A stretch of 64,000 nt of DNA from positions 15,880,268 through 15,944,267 of the forward strand of contig CM039462.1 in NCBI GenBank assembly GCA_022414725.1, read 5' to 3'. Under the pieces are notes generated by a model. That model did no database searches. It was not told where the DNA came from and saw only the letters and a list, made by a program, of their open reading frames with translations. Positions 1-12,560 of this stretch are shown piece by piece; positions within the stretch are counted from its first letter, which is position 1, and each line of letters begins with the position of its first letter. This DNA comes from Microglena sp. YARC. Lineage: Eukaryota; Chlorophyta; Chlorophyceae; Chlamydomonadales; Chlamydomonadaceae. The translations under genes and the position numbers were made by a program.

Positions 1-3000
1 AGGAGTACAAGCGACAGCGCGCGGCTGAAAAATGGGGTCAAGTAGTCTGTGGCCGCGTTTAATGTTCCAGCCTGGTTCACTGCCGGAGGGATGGGGTACA
101 GTGACAGCGCCGCGGATGGTACAAAATTGTTGCGAGAGGCCCAATGAGGGGAGATAATGGGGCCTGAGGGGTGGCCTGGCGTTTAATGCATTGAAAACGC
201 AGCTAACATGAGCCTGAAAAACGAACAACCAGTACAGACAATATGATGAGGGGTGACAGCGGGCCGGCGGTACAAAGATTGAGGGGTCCAGGCCAGGTCC
301 ACTGCGTTCCCAGCGTTCACTGCGAGGGTGGGGAGTATGGAGTTGCGAGTGATAATGAGGGAGATAGGAGCTTCGGAGGTCTGGGTGGCGGCGTTTAATG
401 AGCACCCTGAAAACCAGTAGTCGACTGAGGCGTTTAAATGAGCGCGCGGATACAGATGATGAGGGGTACCAGGCGCAGGTCCACTGCCGCTCCAGCGTTC
501 ACTCGAGGGATGGGGGTATGGAGTTTTGCGAGGGATGGGGAGTATTGGAGTTGCGAAGAATGAGGGAGATAAGGTTGCTGGTGGCCGGCGTTTAATGAGG
601 GCCTGAAAACCGTTTAATGAGTACAGAGCTGAACAGCGCCGCGGTACGGTAAAGATGACAGCGCCCGGATGAAGGGGTCCAGGCCAGGTCCACTGCGTTC
701 CATGGCGTTCACTGCGAGGGATGGGGAGTATGGAGTTGCGAGAAATGAGGGAGAGGTCTGGTTGGCCGGCGTTTAAGGTCTGACTGTGGCGCGGCAATGA
801 TGAGGGGTTTCCAGGCCAACTGCGTTGAAAACCAGCGAGGGATGGGGAGTATGGAGTTGCGAGAAATGAGGGATTGACAGCGCCGCGTACAAAGGTCTTG
901 TTTGTTGGCCGGCGTTTGAAGGCCAGAAAACCTAGTCCAGTGACAGCGCCGCGGTTCACTGCAAATGATGAGGGGAGGCGCGGGAGTATGATGCGTTCCG
1001 GAAATGAGGAGATAAGCTGGTGGGCCGAGGGATGGGGGAGTATGGAGCTGCGAGAAATGAGGGAGGAAAACCATAGGTCTGTGGGCCGGCAGATGAGCGC
1101 CGCGAAAACATACAGACTGACGCGGCCGGCGGAAGGGGTCCAGGCCAGGTCCACTGCGTTCCAGCGTTCACTGCGAGGGAATGGGGAGTATGGAGTGCGA
1201 GAAATGAGGGAGATAAGCGTCTGGTGGCCGGCGTTTTAATGAGCCTGAAAACCAGTACAGGGACTGACAGCGCCGCGGTAGTACAATGATGAGGGTCAAG
1301 GTTCCAGGTCCGAGGATGGGAGTATGAGTGCCAGAAATAGGGAAGATAAGTGCGTTCGGTCCAGGCGTTCACAATGCGAGGGATGGGGAGTATGGAGTTG
1401 CGAGAAAATGAGGGAGATAAGGTCTGGTGGCCGGCGTTTAATGAGCCTGAAAACCAGTACAGACTGACAGCGCGCGGTACAATGATGAGGGGTCCAGGCC
1501 AGGTCCACTGCGTTCCAGCGTTCACTGCGAGGGATGGGGAGTATGGAGTTGCGAGAAATGAGGGAGATAAGGTCTGGTGGCCCATTTAATATTGAGCCTG
1601 CGTACACGACTGACAGCGCCGGTACAAATGAGCCTGAAAACGGAGGGTATGGGGAGTATGGAGTTGCGAGAAATGAGGGAGTAGGTCTGGTTGGCGGCGT
1701 TTTTAAGACTGAAACAGACAGCGCCGCCCATAGGTACAATGATGAGGGTCCAGGCCAGGTCACTGGTCGTTCCAGCGTTCACTTCGTGTGCGAGGGAGCG
1801 GGGAGTATGGAGTTGCGAGAAATGAGGAGATAAGGTCTGGTGGCCCGGCGAGCCTGAAAACCAGGATGACAGGGGCCAGCTGCCGGCGGTGGTATGTCAA
1901 GCCAGGTCCAGCTGCGAGCTTCACTGCGATGGGATGGGGAGTATGGAGTTGCCGAGAAATGAGGGGACCATCTGGTGGCCGGCGTTTAATGACGCCTGAA
2001 AACTGACAGCGCCCTGCGGTACATGACTGACAGCGCCGCGGTATGCATGATGAGGGGTAAGGCCAGGCCACTGCGTTTCCAGCGTTCACTGCGAGGGATG
2101 TGGGAGGGCGTATGGAGTTGCGAGAATGGGAGATAACTGAGCGAGGAATGGGAGACAAATGAGGGAGCCGGCGTAGTCCATTCTGCGTGTCCAGCGTTCA
2201 CTAATGGAGTTTCAGGTCTGGTGTTCCACCTGAAAACCAGTACAGACGACAGCGCGGCGGTACGAGAAATGTATGTTTAAGGGGGGCCAGTCCACTCGTT
2301 GCCAGCTTCACGGATGCGAGGGATGGGAGTATGGAGTTGCGAGAAATGAGGGAGATAAGGTCTGGTGGCCGGCGTTTAATGAGCCTGAAAACCAGTACAG
2401 ACTGACAGCGCCGGGTTACAATGATGAGGGGTCCCAGGCCAGGTCCACTGCGTTCCAGCGTTTCACTGCGAGGGATGGGGAGTATGGAGTTGCGAGAAAT
2501 GAGGGAGATAAGGTCTGGTGGCCGGCGTTTAATGAGCCTGAAAACCAGTACAGACTGACAGCGCCGCGGTACAATGATGAGGGGTCAGGCCAGGTCACTG
2601 CGTTCCAGCGTTCACTGCGAGGGATGGGAGTATGGAGTTGCGAGAAATGAGGGAGATAAGGTCTGGTGGCCGGCGTTTAATGAGCCTGAAAACCAGTTAC
2701 AGACTGACAGCGCCGCGGTACAATATGAGGGGTCCAGGCCAGGTCACTGCGTTCCAGCGTTCCTGCGAGGGATGGGGAGTATGGAGTTGCGAGAAATGAG
2801 GAGATAAGGTCTGGTGGCCGGCGTTTGCGAGAAATGAGCTGAAAACCAGTACAGACTGACAGCGCCGCGGTACAATGATAGGGGAGGCCAGGTCCAGGCC
2901 AGGTCCACTGCGTCCAGCGTTCACGTTCCAGCGTTCAGGGATGGGGGAGTATGGAGTTGCGAGAACGATGAGGGAGATAAGGTCTGGTGGCCGGCGTTTA

Positions 3001-6000
3001 ATGAGCCTGAAAACCAGTAAGACTGACAGCGCCGCGGTACAATGATGAGGGGTCAAGGCCAGGTCCACTGCGTTCCAGAGCGTTCACGTGCGAGGGATGG
3101 GGAGTATGGAGTTGCGAGAAATGAGGAGATAAGGTCTGGTGGCCGGCGTTTAATGAGCCTGAAACCAGTACAGACTGAACAGCGCCGCGGTACAATGATG
3201 AGGGTCAAGGCCAGGTCACTGCGTTCCAGCGTTCACTGCGAGGGATGGGGAGTATGGAGTTGCGAGAAATGAGGGAGATAAGGTCTGGTGGCCGGCGTTT
3301 AATGAGCCTGAAAACCAGTACAGACTGACAGCGCCGCGGTACAGATGATGAGGGGTCCAGGCCAGGTCCACTTGCGTTCCAGCGTTCACTGCGAGGGATG
3401 GGGAGTATGGAGTTGCGAGAAAATGAGGGAGATAAGGTCTGGTGGCCGGCGTTTAATGAGCCTGAAAACCAGTACAGACTGACAGCGCCGCGGTACAATG
3501 AATGAGGGGTCAGGCCAGGTCCACTGCGTTCCAGCGTTTCACTGCGAGGGATGGGGAGTATGGAGTTGCGAGAAATGAGGGAGATAAGGTCTGGTGGCCG
3601 GCGTTTAATGAGCCTGAAAACCAGTACAGACTGACAGCGCCGCGGTACAATGATGAGGGGTCCAGGCCAGGTCCACTGCGTTCCAGCGTTCACTGCGAGG
3701 GATGGGGAGTATGGAGTTGCGAGAAATGAGGGAGATAAGGTCTGGTGGCCGGCGTTTAATGAGCCTGAAAAACCAGTACATGACTGACAGCGCCGCGGTA
3801 CAATGATGAGGGGTCAAGGCCAGGTCCACTGCGTTCCAGCGTTCACTGCGAGGGATGGGGAGTATGGAGTTGCGAAGAAATGAGGGAGATAAGGTCTGGT
3901 GGCCGGCGTTTAATGAGCCTGAAAACCAGTACAGACTGACAGCGCCGCGGACAATGATGAGGGGTCCAGGCCAGGTCCACTGCGTTCCAGCGTTCACTGC
4001 GAGGGATGGGGAGTATGGAGTTGCGAGAAATGAGGGAGATAAGGTCTGGTGGCCGGCGTTTTAATGAGCCTGAAAGACCAGTAGGCCAGGACTGACAGCG
4101 TTTAATGAGCCCGAAACCTGTACAGACTGCAGCAATGATGAGCGGGTCCAGGCCAGGTCCACTGCGTTCCAGCGTTCACTGCGAGGGATGGGGAGTATGG
4201 AGTTGCGAGAAATGAGGGAGATAAGGTCTGGTGGCCGGCGTTTAATGAGCCTGAAAACCAGTACAGACTGACAGCGCCGCGGTACAATGATGAGGGGTCC
4301 AGGCCAGGTCCACTGCGTTCCAGCGTTCACTGCGAGGGATGGGGAGTATGGAGTTGCGAGAAATGAGGGAGATAAGGTCTGGTGGCGGCGTTTAATGAGC
4401 CTGAAAACCAGTACAGACTGACAGCGCCGCGGTACAATGATGAGGGTCCAGGCCAGGTCCACTGCGTTCCAGCGTTCACTGCGAGGGATGGGGAGTATGG
4501 AGTTGCGAGAAATGAGGGAGATAAGGTCTGGTGGCCGGCGTTTAATGAGCCTGAAACCAGTACAGACTGACAGCGCCGCGGTACAATGATGAGGGGTCAA
4601 GGCCAGGTCCACTGCGTTCCACGCGTTCACTGCGAGGGATGGGGAGTATGGAGTTGCGAGAAATGAGGGAGATAAGGTCTGGTGGCCGGCGTTTAATGAG
4701 CCTGAATCCAGTACAGACTTGACAGTAAGCGCCGCGGTACAATGATGAGGGGTCCAGGCCAGGTCCACTGCGTTCCAGCGTTCACTGCGAGGGATGGGGA
4801 GTATGGAGTTGCGAGAAATGAGGGAGATAAGGCCTGGTGGCCGGCGTTTAATGAGCCTGAAAACCAGTACAGACTGACAGCGCCGCGGTACAATGATGAG
4901 GGGTCCAGGCCAGGTCCACTGCGTTCCAGCGTTCACTGCGAGGGATGGGGAGTATGGAGTTGCGAGAAATGAGGGAGATAAGGTCTGGTGGCCGGCGTTT
5001 AATGAGCCTGAAAACCTGTACAGACTGACAGCGCCGCGGTACAATGATGAGGGGTCCAGGCCAGGTCCACTGCGTTCCAGCGTTCACTGCGAGGGATGGG
5101 GAGTATGGAGTTGCGAGAAATGAGGGAGATAAGGTCTGGTGGCCGGCGTTTAATGAGCCTGAAAACCAGTACAGACTGACAGCGCCGCGGTACAATGATG
5201 AGGGTCCAGGCCAGGTCCACTGCGTTCCAGCGTTCACTGCGAGGGATGGGGAGTATGGAGTTGCGAGAAATGAGGGAGATAAGGTCTGGTGGCCGGCGTT
5301 TAATGAGCCTGAAAACCAGTACAGACTGACAGCGCCGCGGTACAATGATGAGGGGTCCAGGCCAGGTCCACTGCGTTCCAGCGTTCACTGCGAGGGATGG
5401 GGGGTATGGAGTTGCGAGAAATGAGGGAGATAAGGTCTGGTGGCCGGCGTTTAATGAGCCTGAAAACCAGTACAGACTGACAGCGCCGCGGTACAATGAT
5501 GAGGGGTCCAGGCCAGGTCCACTGCGTTCCAGCGTTCACTGCGAGGGATGGGGAGTATGGAGTTGCGAGAAATGAGGGAGATAAGGTCTGGTGGCCGGCG
5601 TTTAATGAGCCTGAAAACCAGTACAGACTGACAGCGCCGCGGTACAATGATGAGGGGTCCAGGCCAGGTCCACTGCGTTCCAGCGTTCACAGCGAGGGAT
5701 GGGGGGTATGGAGTTGCGAGAAATGAGGGAGATAAGGTCTGGTGGCCGGCGTTTAATGAGCCTGAAAACCAGTACAGACTGACAGCGCCGCGGTACAATG
5801 ATGAGGGGTCCAGGCCAGGTCCACTGCGTTCCAGCGTTCACTGCGAGGGATGGGGAGTATGGAGTTGCGAGAAATGAGGGAGATAAGGTCTGGTGGCCGG
5901 CGTTTAATGAGCCTGAAAACCAGTACAGACTGACAGCGCCGCGGTACAATGATGAGGGGTCCAGGCCAGGTCCACTGCGTTCCAGCGTTCACTGCGAGGG

Positions 6001-6028
6001 ATGGGGAGTATGGAGTTGCGAGAAATGA
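1..6028. repeat. 151-bp satellite array, decayed toward its left side
   Basis: Tandem array with a 151-bp period. The same ATGATGAGG landmark recurs at 4742, 4893, 5044, 5195, 5345, 5496, 5647 and 5798. Units between about 4700 and 6028 are almost identical, with occasional single-base changes such as a lost G at about 5203. From about 2300 leftwards the units carry many one-base indels, and before that they are shortened and shuffled, so roughly 40 unit-lengths are present but only about 24 are well preserved. The array stops abruptly inside a unit at 6028. Because 151 is not a multiple of 3, open frames appear on both strands for up to 300 codons; their translations are the same motif in rotating frames and I do not regard them as genes. 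The unit length is close to a nucleosome footprint. A centromeric or heterochromatic role is possible but is only an inference. Confidence 0.95.
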
Positions 6029-6056
6029 GGGGTATGATCCAAGTTTTGTTTATCGT

Positions 6057-6450
6057 TCTCTGACCCTGGTGTCATAGGTTGAGTAGTAGTATTGTATGTC
6101 ACCCGCGTCATAGGTGGAGTATCAGCATCAATTGCGGTTCACTCGATCGTTTTATGTCTTGGTGACTACTACTGTACTTCCTTAGAACTATAGCTGTAGA
6201 TAGTAACAGCTTCATGTAGACTGTGTCATCCTTCATAACACGGTGACAGCTCCTGGTGGGCTGCGTCCCCTGATCCCCTGGCACGCGCCGTCTAGCCTGT
6301 ACCCTGGTTAGTTTCCAGGCTTCCGCCCCTTCCACCGCTGGTGTCTAATGTGTGTCCCCAGTCCCTTTAATTATTCTCATCTTGCGTTAAAAGATTGGCG
6401 CGTTTGACCGCTGCGAGTATCTCTCCACTCTTGAAGTGTCTAAGCTGATA
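6057..6450 (+). mobile_element. Copia 3' end: internal tail plus LTR
   Basis: Bases 6120-6450 are a 331-bp LTR beginning TATCAGCATCAATTGCGG and ending AAGCTGATA. It is homologous along its length to the LTRs of the full elements at 29127 and 30711. Just upstream, 6057-6119 match the piece that precedes the 3' LTR in the full elements (GTCATAGGTGGAG purine tract and the TATTGTATGTCACC stretch). This is therefore the 3' end of a plus-oriented element whose body is missing, not a solo LTR. It sits about 30 bp from the end of the satellite, so either the element was truncated by satellite rearrangement or the junction is an assembly joint. Confidence 0.8.
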
Positions 6451-6654
6451 CGGTAATAAGCCCTAGCAAGTTTAATGCTCATGATTGGAATTGTAACATG
6501 GTTTTACAGCAAGCTTGGGCAGACTACTTGGTGAACAACTGAACATGTAACTGTCAAAGCCATAGACCCCTTTGCGAAGTTAATTTTGCCATGCTTTTCT
6601 AAGACACAGTTTAAGGGGGGAAAAGACACTAGACTTAATCTTGCCAATACCTAA

Positions 6655-7002
6655 TATCAGCTAAATCACTTCAGAGAGTGGACAGATGCTTGCAGCGGTC
6701 AGACGCGCCAATCTATACACGGAGATGAGAATAACTTTACAAAGACTGGAGACCCATCAAGGGGCACCAGTGGAGGAAAGGGGCGGCAGCCTGGAACCTA
6801 ATCAGGGTACAGGCTAGACAGCGCGTGCCACAAGAACCGGTGACGCAGCCAACAGGTAGCTGTCACCATGTCATGAAGAATGACACAGTCTACGGGAAGC
6901 TGACACAGTACTGTCAGTACCGATAGTTCTAAGGAAGTACATAAGTAGTCACTAAGTCATAAAACGATTGAGTGATTGAGTGAACCGCAATTGATGCTGA
7001 TA
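6655..7002 (-). mobile_element. Solo copia LTR with 5-bp target duplication
   Basis: A 348-bp LTR in reverse orientation, starting TATCAGCTAAATCAC and ending CAATTGATGCTGATA on the plus strand. It is flanked by the direct repeat CCTAA (6650-6654 and 7003-7007). It aligns with the LTRs of the other copia copies, including the shared core TAGTTCTAAGGAAGTACATA. The matching 5-bp flanks show that a complete element inserted here and later collapsed to one LTR by recombination between its two LTRs. Confidence 0.85.
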
Positions 7003-7161
7003 CCTAAGGCGCGTACGGTACAAACTAGGCTTAAAACCGCCTTTAAGTTTTAAAACATCAAAAGTTTCTAGGTCAGCTCAGAATCGGGGCTAGGAAATGG
7101 GATATGCTTGGGGACCCGCATATTATGTTATGTAGATCAAAGGCGAGTAAGATATCATATA

Positions 7162-7677
7162 GTAAAAGGCTCCTTCGTCGCCACCTGAGTGACTGATTGA
7201 GTGAAGTTCACCTATTATGTGTTGACCCAGAATAGGGAAAGGAAGTTATCAAGAAGCTGTCAAGCATAGCCCCCCAAAAGAAAAGGGTCAAGCTTGTGTA
7301 TACTTGAACCACATATATCATATTCATTTTGTTACTTGTTATGCATGTTTGAGGTTGTAATGAAACAAACGTGCCTTTGTTTGTATGAAGCATTAGGTAG
7401 CGAGCCGTATATAACGTTGTGTGGAAGCCACGTCGAAACTGGTGAATCAAGAATACAAAGCGTGTTTGTAGTTTGTTGTCGCGCACAACTTCATCATGGT
7501 TAGTACATCAAACCCGATGTCAACATAGACTGGACAGTCTTTCATTTTGCTGAAGTGTGAAAAAGAAACAGCTCTACATTGCTTGGGATGAATAAGCTGA
7601 ACGGCATGTTAATCCATAATAGGTTAACACCACTCAATCAATCACGCTCACGGGGTGGCGACGAAGGAGCCTACTAC
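7162..7677. mobile_element. 516-bp TIR element with TA flanks (MITE-like)
   Basis: The left end reads GTAAAAGGCTCCTTCGTCGC. The reverse complement of the right end reads GTAGTAGGCTCCTTCGTCGC, and the similarity continues, less perfectly, through the GTGACTGATTGAGTG stretch. TA dinucleotides flank both ends (7160-7161 and 7678-7679). No transposase is visible in the 516 bp, and the interior open frames look like chance. TA duplication plus short TIRs fits a Tc1/mariner-type non-autonomous element; the superfamily is an inference. Confidence 0.6.
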
Positions 7678-7819
7678 TAAACACTCAGTGGAAATCATGA
7701 AGAAGCTTTCATGTAGAAGCTGGTAAGTAAGCGGTCAAAAAAATCTCAAGTGAATAAGTGAACTGTCTCGGAACGCAAATAACTTTGATACAATACGTAC
7801 ATGCCACGAAACCATTATA

Positions 7820-7969
7820 GCAATTCAGGGGATGATTTGGGAAGCACACATTTGTACATCGGACTTGGTTCTCAGAATCTCAGATTTCCAGGCCAAATTC
7901 TCGATTTCATGTACGAAGTCCGGGGCGGGTTCTTCAGAAACCTTGAACCCAAATCATCCGCTGAATTGA
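7820..7969. mobile_element. 150-bp inverted-repeat element with TA flanks
   Basis: The ends are GCAATTCAGGGGATGATTTG and, reading inward from the other side, TCAATTCAGCGGATGATTTG, so about 18 of 20 positions agree. TA precedes the left end (7818-7819) and follows the right end (7970-7971). It is too short to code and is best read as a MITE. It lies directly before the 305-bp repeat array. Confidence 0.5.
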
Positions 7970-7979
7970 TATAAGCAGG

Positions 7980-9372
7980 AGGTAGGCGCATCGCACGTCA
8001 AACGGGAAGACGGCATGCCATGCATGCGTAGGACGAATATGAAGTGCTCGAAATATTTGGAAGGTCGGGATTACGTGCAGAACTGTGAAGCACCACTGTC
8101 TGCCCATGTTTGCGTGTACTCATGTTAGGTTGCACTACGCTGAATTAGTTTTTGGTAGCAAGCAGGGAATCGCGTTCAGCGGCCCGCAGTGAGTACTCGT
8201 CTTGCTACACATCATGCAAATAACTGAACTGTTCCGCTCCTGAAATAATTGTGATACAATCCATGCCATGAAACGAGGAAGCACGAGTTACGCACATCGC
8301 ACTAACAATTAGAAGACGGCATACCGTGCACGTTCAGTACGAACATGAACTGATCACAATAATTCGAAGGTTGGAATCACTCGCAGAACTGTGAAGCATC
8401 GCTGTCTGCCCATCTTTGCATGCACACATGTTAGGTAGCATTGCACTGAATTCGTTTTCGGTAGCAAGCGGGGAATCGCGTTCGGCAGCCCGCTGTGAGT
8501 ACTCGTCTTGCTACACATCATGCAAATAACTGAACTGTTCCGATCCCGAAAGACTTGTGATACAATCTGTGCCACGAAACGAGAAAGCAGGAGGTTGGCG
8601 CATCGCACGTAAAATGGGAAGACGACATGCCCTGCATGCGCAGTACGAACATGAACTGCTCAAAATATTTGGAAAACCAGAATTTCTCGCAGAACTGTGA
8701 AGCATCACAGTCTATCAATCTTTGCATGCACTCTTGTTAGGTAGCACCAAGCTGAATTCTTTCCTGGTAGCAAATGAGGAATTGCGTTCATCTGTTCGTT
8801 ATGAATCCACGTCATGCAAACAAAGTCGACTCTTCCGATACCGAAAGAAATGCGATAATGTCCATGCCATGAAACGAGGAGTCACGAATTACGCGTATCG
8901 CACTAAAAACGGGAAGGAGAACTGTTGTGCCTGCGCTACACGAACACTTCAAATGTGGCACACTTTCCGAATGTGGCACACTTTGAAATACAGCAGAACA
9001 AGGTTTCTCTCTGACATCGCAGGCTTTTGGCCAATCTTTGTATGCACCGTTTTCGAGCAGCACTGCGTTGCATTCGTTTTCGGTAGCAAACAAGGAATCG
9101 CGTATACAGTGCATGAACATGAACTACTTGTAAATATTTCGAAGGTCAAAATTAAGCACAGAACTGCGAAGCACCACAGTCTGTCGATCTCTGCATGCAC
9201 TCTTCATTGTTAGGTAGCACTGAGCTTAATTCGTTTTCGGTAGCAAACAAAAAATCGCGCCCGTTCGCATGTCGTGAGTCCACGTCATGCAAAAAAAGTC
9301 GACTTCTCCGATACCGAAAGAAACGAGATAATATGCATGCCATGAAACGAGGAAGCACGAGTTACGCGCATT
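7980..9372. repeat. ~305-bp degenerate tandem array, left half
   Basis: Diverged direct repeats about 295-310 bp apart. Landmark strings such as AAACGAGGAAGCACGAG, CGCATCGCACT and TTTTCGGTAGCAAAC recur at about 7985, 8290, 8590, 8885 and 9350. Units also share the GCATGCCATGAAACGAGG and TGAATTCGTTTTCGGTAGC stretches. Unit-to-unit identity is much lower than in the 151-bp satellite, so the array is old. It breaks off at CGCGCATT (9372) and resumes with the next bases of the unit at 22313, so the DNA in between is an insertion. Confidence 0.8.
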
Positions 9373-9400
9373 CACTCGGGGAAGAGCGAAGACCGCGAAA
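9373..9400 (+). repeat. Left terminal inverted repeat of CACTA-like element
   Basis: 28-bp terminus that pairs with 22282-22309; the single difference is G versus A at the nineteenth base. It abuts the ATT target duplication at 9370-9372. Confidence 0.75.
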
Positions 9401-9586
9401 GGTCGGCGACCGCGGTGGTGACGCGCAAAAAACGTCATCGGAGGCGTGATTTAGTCATAGTGAGTTAATGACCTGGCACTTCTGACTCTAGCGCTGAGCC
9501 CTATACCCGCGTGGCGTCGAGCTCATCAGTGCTGACCTGGCAATAGGCGGAGTCATTCCGACGGCACTTCTCCACCGGTGCGGTAG

Positions 9587-9770
9587 GGAGAAATGGTTGC
9601 GGTTAGGCGAAAAGTCTTAGCCTGGTGAGACATTTCGCCATCCCGACTGTACTTCGTTGTTAGGAGAAATGGTTGCGGTTAGGCAAAAAGTCTTGGCCTG
9701 GTGAGACATTTCGCCATACCGACTGTACTTCGTTGTAAGGAGAAATGGGTGCGGTAAGGCGGACAATCGG
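9587..9770. repeat. 76-bp subterminal repeat (x2.3) carrying a hairpin
   Basis: GGAGAAATGGTTGCGG recurs at 9587, 9663 and 9739. Each full unit contains GGCGAAAAGTCT ... AGACATTTCGCC, two nearly self-complementary 12-mers around a 10-base loop. A related hairpin (GGCGAAATGCCTC ... GAGACATTTCGCC) lies at 16264-16300 inside the same CACTA-like element. Subterminal repeats of this sort are where CACTA transposition proteins bind, but that role is inferred only. Confidence 0.7.
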
Positions 9771-10224
9771 AGCAGAGGGAACATTTACAGGCCCATTTTC
9801 AGGTGCATTTCTCAATTACATCAAGATTCGAGATGGTATGTTGTTTACATACATAATATACTATGCATCCATTAACCTATTGATCTACATATCTATCTAT
9901 GTAAGCATCCTTACACCTATAAGTTTCCCATATATCCATACACCATATTAAGATAGATTACGAGCTTAAGACGGCGAGCAACCAAATTGCTGGCTGGAGC
10001 CGTGTAACTCACCAAGTGAAAGTAAATATAGGCATCTATCAGTCAATTTATGCAAACAAATGCATGTATGTCCAGTAACTGAAAACCTCCAAATACTTCT
10101 CTACATCTACTTAACTCGCTGATTCTATTAAATATCTTCATCTTCAGCATGTAGTTACTCCGTGGCAACAATCTTGATCGCAGCCGTAGCATTTCCATCC
10201 ATCCATCCATCCTCTTGCCCTGCT

Positions 10225-11455
10225 AGACATGCAGAGCAGGGCATGCGTTAGATAGCAAGGAAGGGCAGGGAACATAGCAAGGGGCAGGGCGGGTATGAGC
10301 AAAGCAGGGCATGCGTTTGAGAGCAAGGAAGGGAAATGAGCAATGCAGGCCAATAAGAACAATGAGAGGCAAGACGGTAAAGAGCAGGGCAGGGCATGTG
10401 TTTAACAGCGACAAAGGGGAGGCGCATGGCAAGGGGCAGGACAGAGATGACCTAAGCATGGCTTGCGTCACAGAGCAATGGAGGGGAGGGAGAATGGCAA
10501 GTTGCAGAACAGTGATGACCTACGCAGGGCGTGCGTTACACAGCAATGAAAGAGAGGGAGAATGGCAAGGGGCAGGACAGTGGTGACCTAAGCAGGGCTT
10601 GCGTTACACAGCAATGAAAGAGAGGGAGAATGGCAAGGGGCGGGACAGTGATGATTTAAGCAGGGCTTGTGTTACAGAGCAATGGAGGAGAGGCAGAAGA
10701 GCAAGGGGCAGGACAATGATGACCCGAGCAGGGTTTGCATTACATAGCGATGAAAGGGAGGCAGAATGGCAAGGGGCAGGACAGTGATGACCTAAGCAGG
10801 GCGTGCGTCACATAGCAATGGAGGGGAAGCAGAATGGCAAGGAGCAGGACAGTGATGACCTAAGAAGGGCGTGCGTTACAGAGCAATGGAGGGGAGGCAG
10901 AATGGCAAGGGGCGGGACAGTGATGACCTAAGCAGGGCCAGCGTCACAGAGCAATGGAGGGGAGGGAGAATGACAAGGGGCAGGACAGTGATGACCTAAG
11001 CAGGGCGTGCGTTACAGAAGAATGAAGGAGAGGGGAACGGAAAGGGGCAGGACAGTGAAGACCAAGGCAGGGCTTGCGTTACAGAGCAATGGAGCCTAGG
11101 GAGAATGGCAAGGGGCAGGATAGTGATGAACTAAGCAGGGCGTGTGTTATGGAGCAATGGAGGGGAGGCAGAATGGCAATGGGCAGGACAGTGATGACAA
11201 AAGCAGGGCGTGCGTTACAAAGCAATGGAAGGGAGGGAGAATGGCAAGGGGCAGGACAGTGATCACCTAAGCAGGGCTTGCGTCACAAAGCAATGGAGGG
11301 AAGGCAGAATGGCAAGGGGTACGACAGTGATGACCTAAGCAGGGCGTGCATAACAAAGCAATGGAGGGGAGGGAGAATGGCAAGGGGCAGGACAGTGATG
11401 ACCTATGCAGGGCGTGCGTCACAGAGCAATGAAGGGGAGGGAGAATGGCAGAGGC
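10225..11455. repeat. 68-bp minisatellite, about 18 copies
   Basis: The unit begins GACCTAAGCAGGGCGTGCGT and includes GAGCAATGGAGGGGAGGC and AATGGCAAGGGGCAGGACAG. The GACCTA landmark occurs at 10449, 10517 and 10585, giving a period of exactly 68. Units differ at scattered positions, and the left end (10225-10440) is more diverged. It is followed at 11456-11535 by a purine-rich GACAGA-type simple repeat. It lies inside the CACTA-like element. Open frames through the array are short and repetitive, so I treat it as non-coding. Confidence 0.9.
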
Positions 11456-11559
11456 TGGCAAGTGAAAGAGACAGAGGCAGTGACAGAGGCAAGGGCAGTG
11501 GCAGATGCAGTGACATAGACATAGACAGAGGTAGCGAATGAGACTGTGGCACATGTGCA

Positions 11560-12380
11560 CGACTTAGGCACGTTATCCCGTCAGAATTCCGTATGCCACG
11601 CTGTTGCGAAACCGCACTTACTAGCAAGCTTCAGTTATCACAGACGTTGTTGTCCACCAGCCTCATGTGTTCAGACAAAGGAACATCAGAACTGGGAGGG
11701 AATACAATTCCCATCAACGGATAGAGCTTTGGTCCCTGCAAATAATGAAGGCAGGCATAGTTTTATTTAGATGCACCCTTTACTTCTTATTTGAAGATAG
11801 TTGGAAGAACCCCACCACCCCACCCCCGGATGTTGTGGACCGGGCTTCTCTTGTGCCGACAATGGCCTAGCGCTCAAACAGACAGACAGGCAAGTATACA
11901 TGCGTGCAACAGAAAGGCATGCAGGCAGGCAACCAAGCCACTATTCCATGTGCTGAACACACTGTGTCCAGAACCTCCAAGCTGCAGCAACCCCTGCAAT
12001 TCAGCCGGGGTTGCAATGTCATTCCCTAGGTTGAGCTTACAAATATCTGGAGCACTTCGGTTAGTAAGTCAATCAGACAGATAAACACTCAATGATGTTA
12101 AGTATGCCTGTCACCATCCAGACATGCAGCCAATCAGTCACGAGCGAGGAAGACAGAAAGGCACGTATGCAGACATGCATGCACAAAAGGCAGGCATGCA
12201 AGCATATGGACACCGCGTTCAGAATACCCTAGGCCACACTGTTGCGAAACCGCAACCACAAGCAAGCTTCAGACCGCTACCAGACAGAGCATGGGTCCCT
12301 GCAAAATGGAGGGCAGGCATAGTTTCATTTATTTACACCCTTTGCGTCGTTTTTGCATGTTGGTCGGAAGATCCCCCTGG
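11560..12380. repeat. Diverged direct duplication of about 250 bp
   Basis: The stretch at about 11575-11830 (GCTGTTGCGAAACCGCA, AGCAAGCTTCAG, GGTCCCTGCAAA, AGGCAGGCATAGTTT, ACACCCTTT-like text) recurs at about 12230-12375 with substitutions and small gaps. The intervening DNA contains imprecise CAGACA/GGCATGCA runs. A third relative of its TAGTTGGAAGA...AATGGCCT segment lies at about 49160-49215 outside the element, so this is a dispersed repeat family. I see no coding sequence in 11536-12560. Confidence 0.6.
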
Positions 12381-12560
12381 AAGTAAAACCTGCCTCAAGC
12401 TCAGGTACCCGAACCTCAGGTCCTACCCCAGCCTTGAATTGTCCACCCCTGTCTGAGTTAACCAAGCAGAATGGATCCGGAAGACCCAAGCTGCATGCCA
12501 TGGACCATGAAGTTATTCGACACAAATCGAGTCTCTGTGAGTGCCAACAAACGCGCATGC

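Noticed and set aside
183..6028. Dozens of overlapping open frames on both strands, up to 327 codons
   Set aside because: All are the 151-bp satellite read in different frames. The same peptides recur every 151 bp on both strands, and none has a homologue that I recognise.
1..6028. CRISPR-like direct repeats
   Set aside because: There are no unique spacers; the whole 151-bp unit repeats. The 75-, 68-, 47- and 41-bp arrays are likewise pure tandem repeats in eukaryotic DNA.
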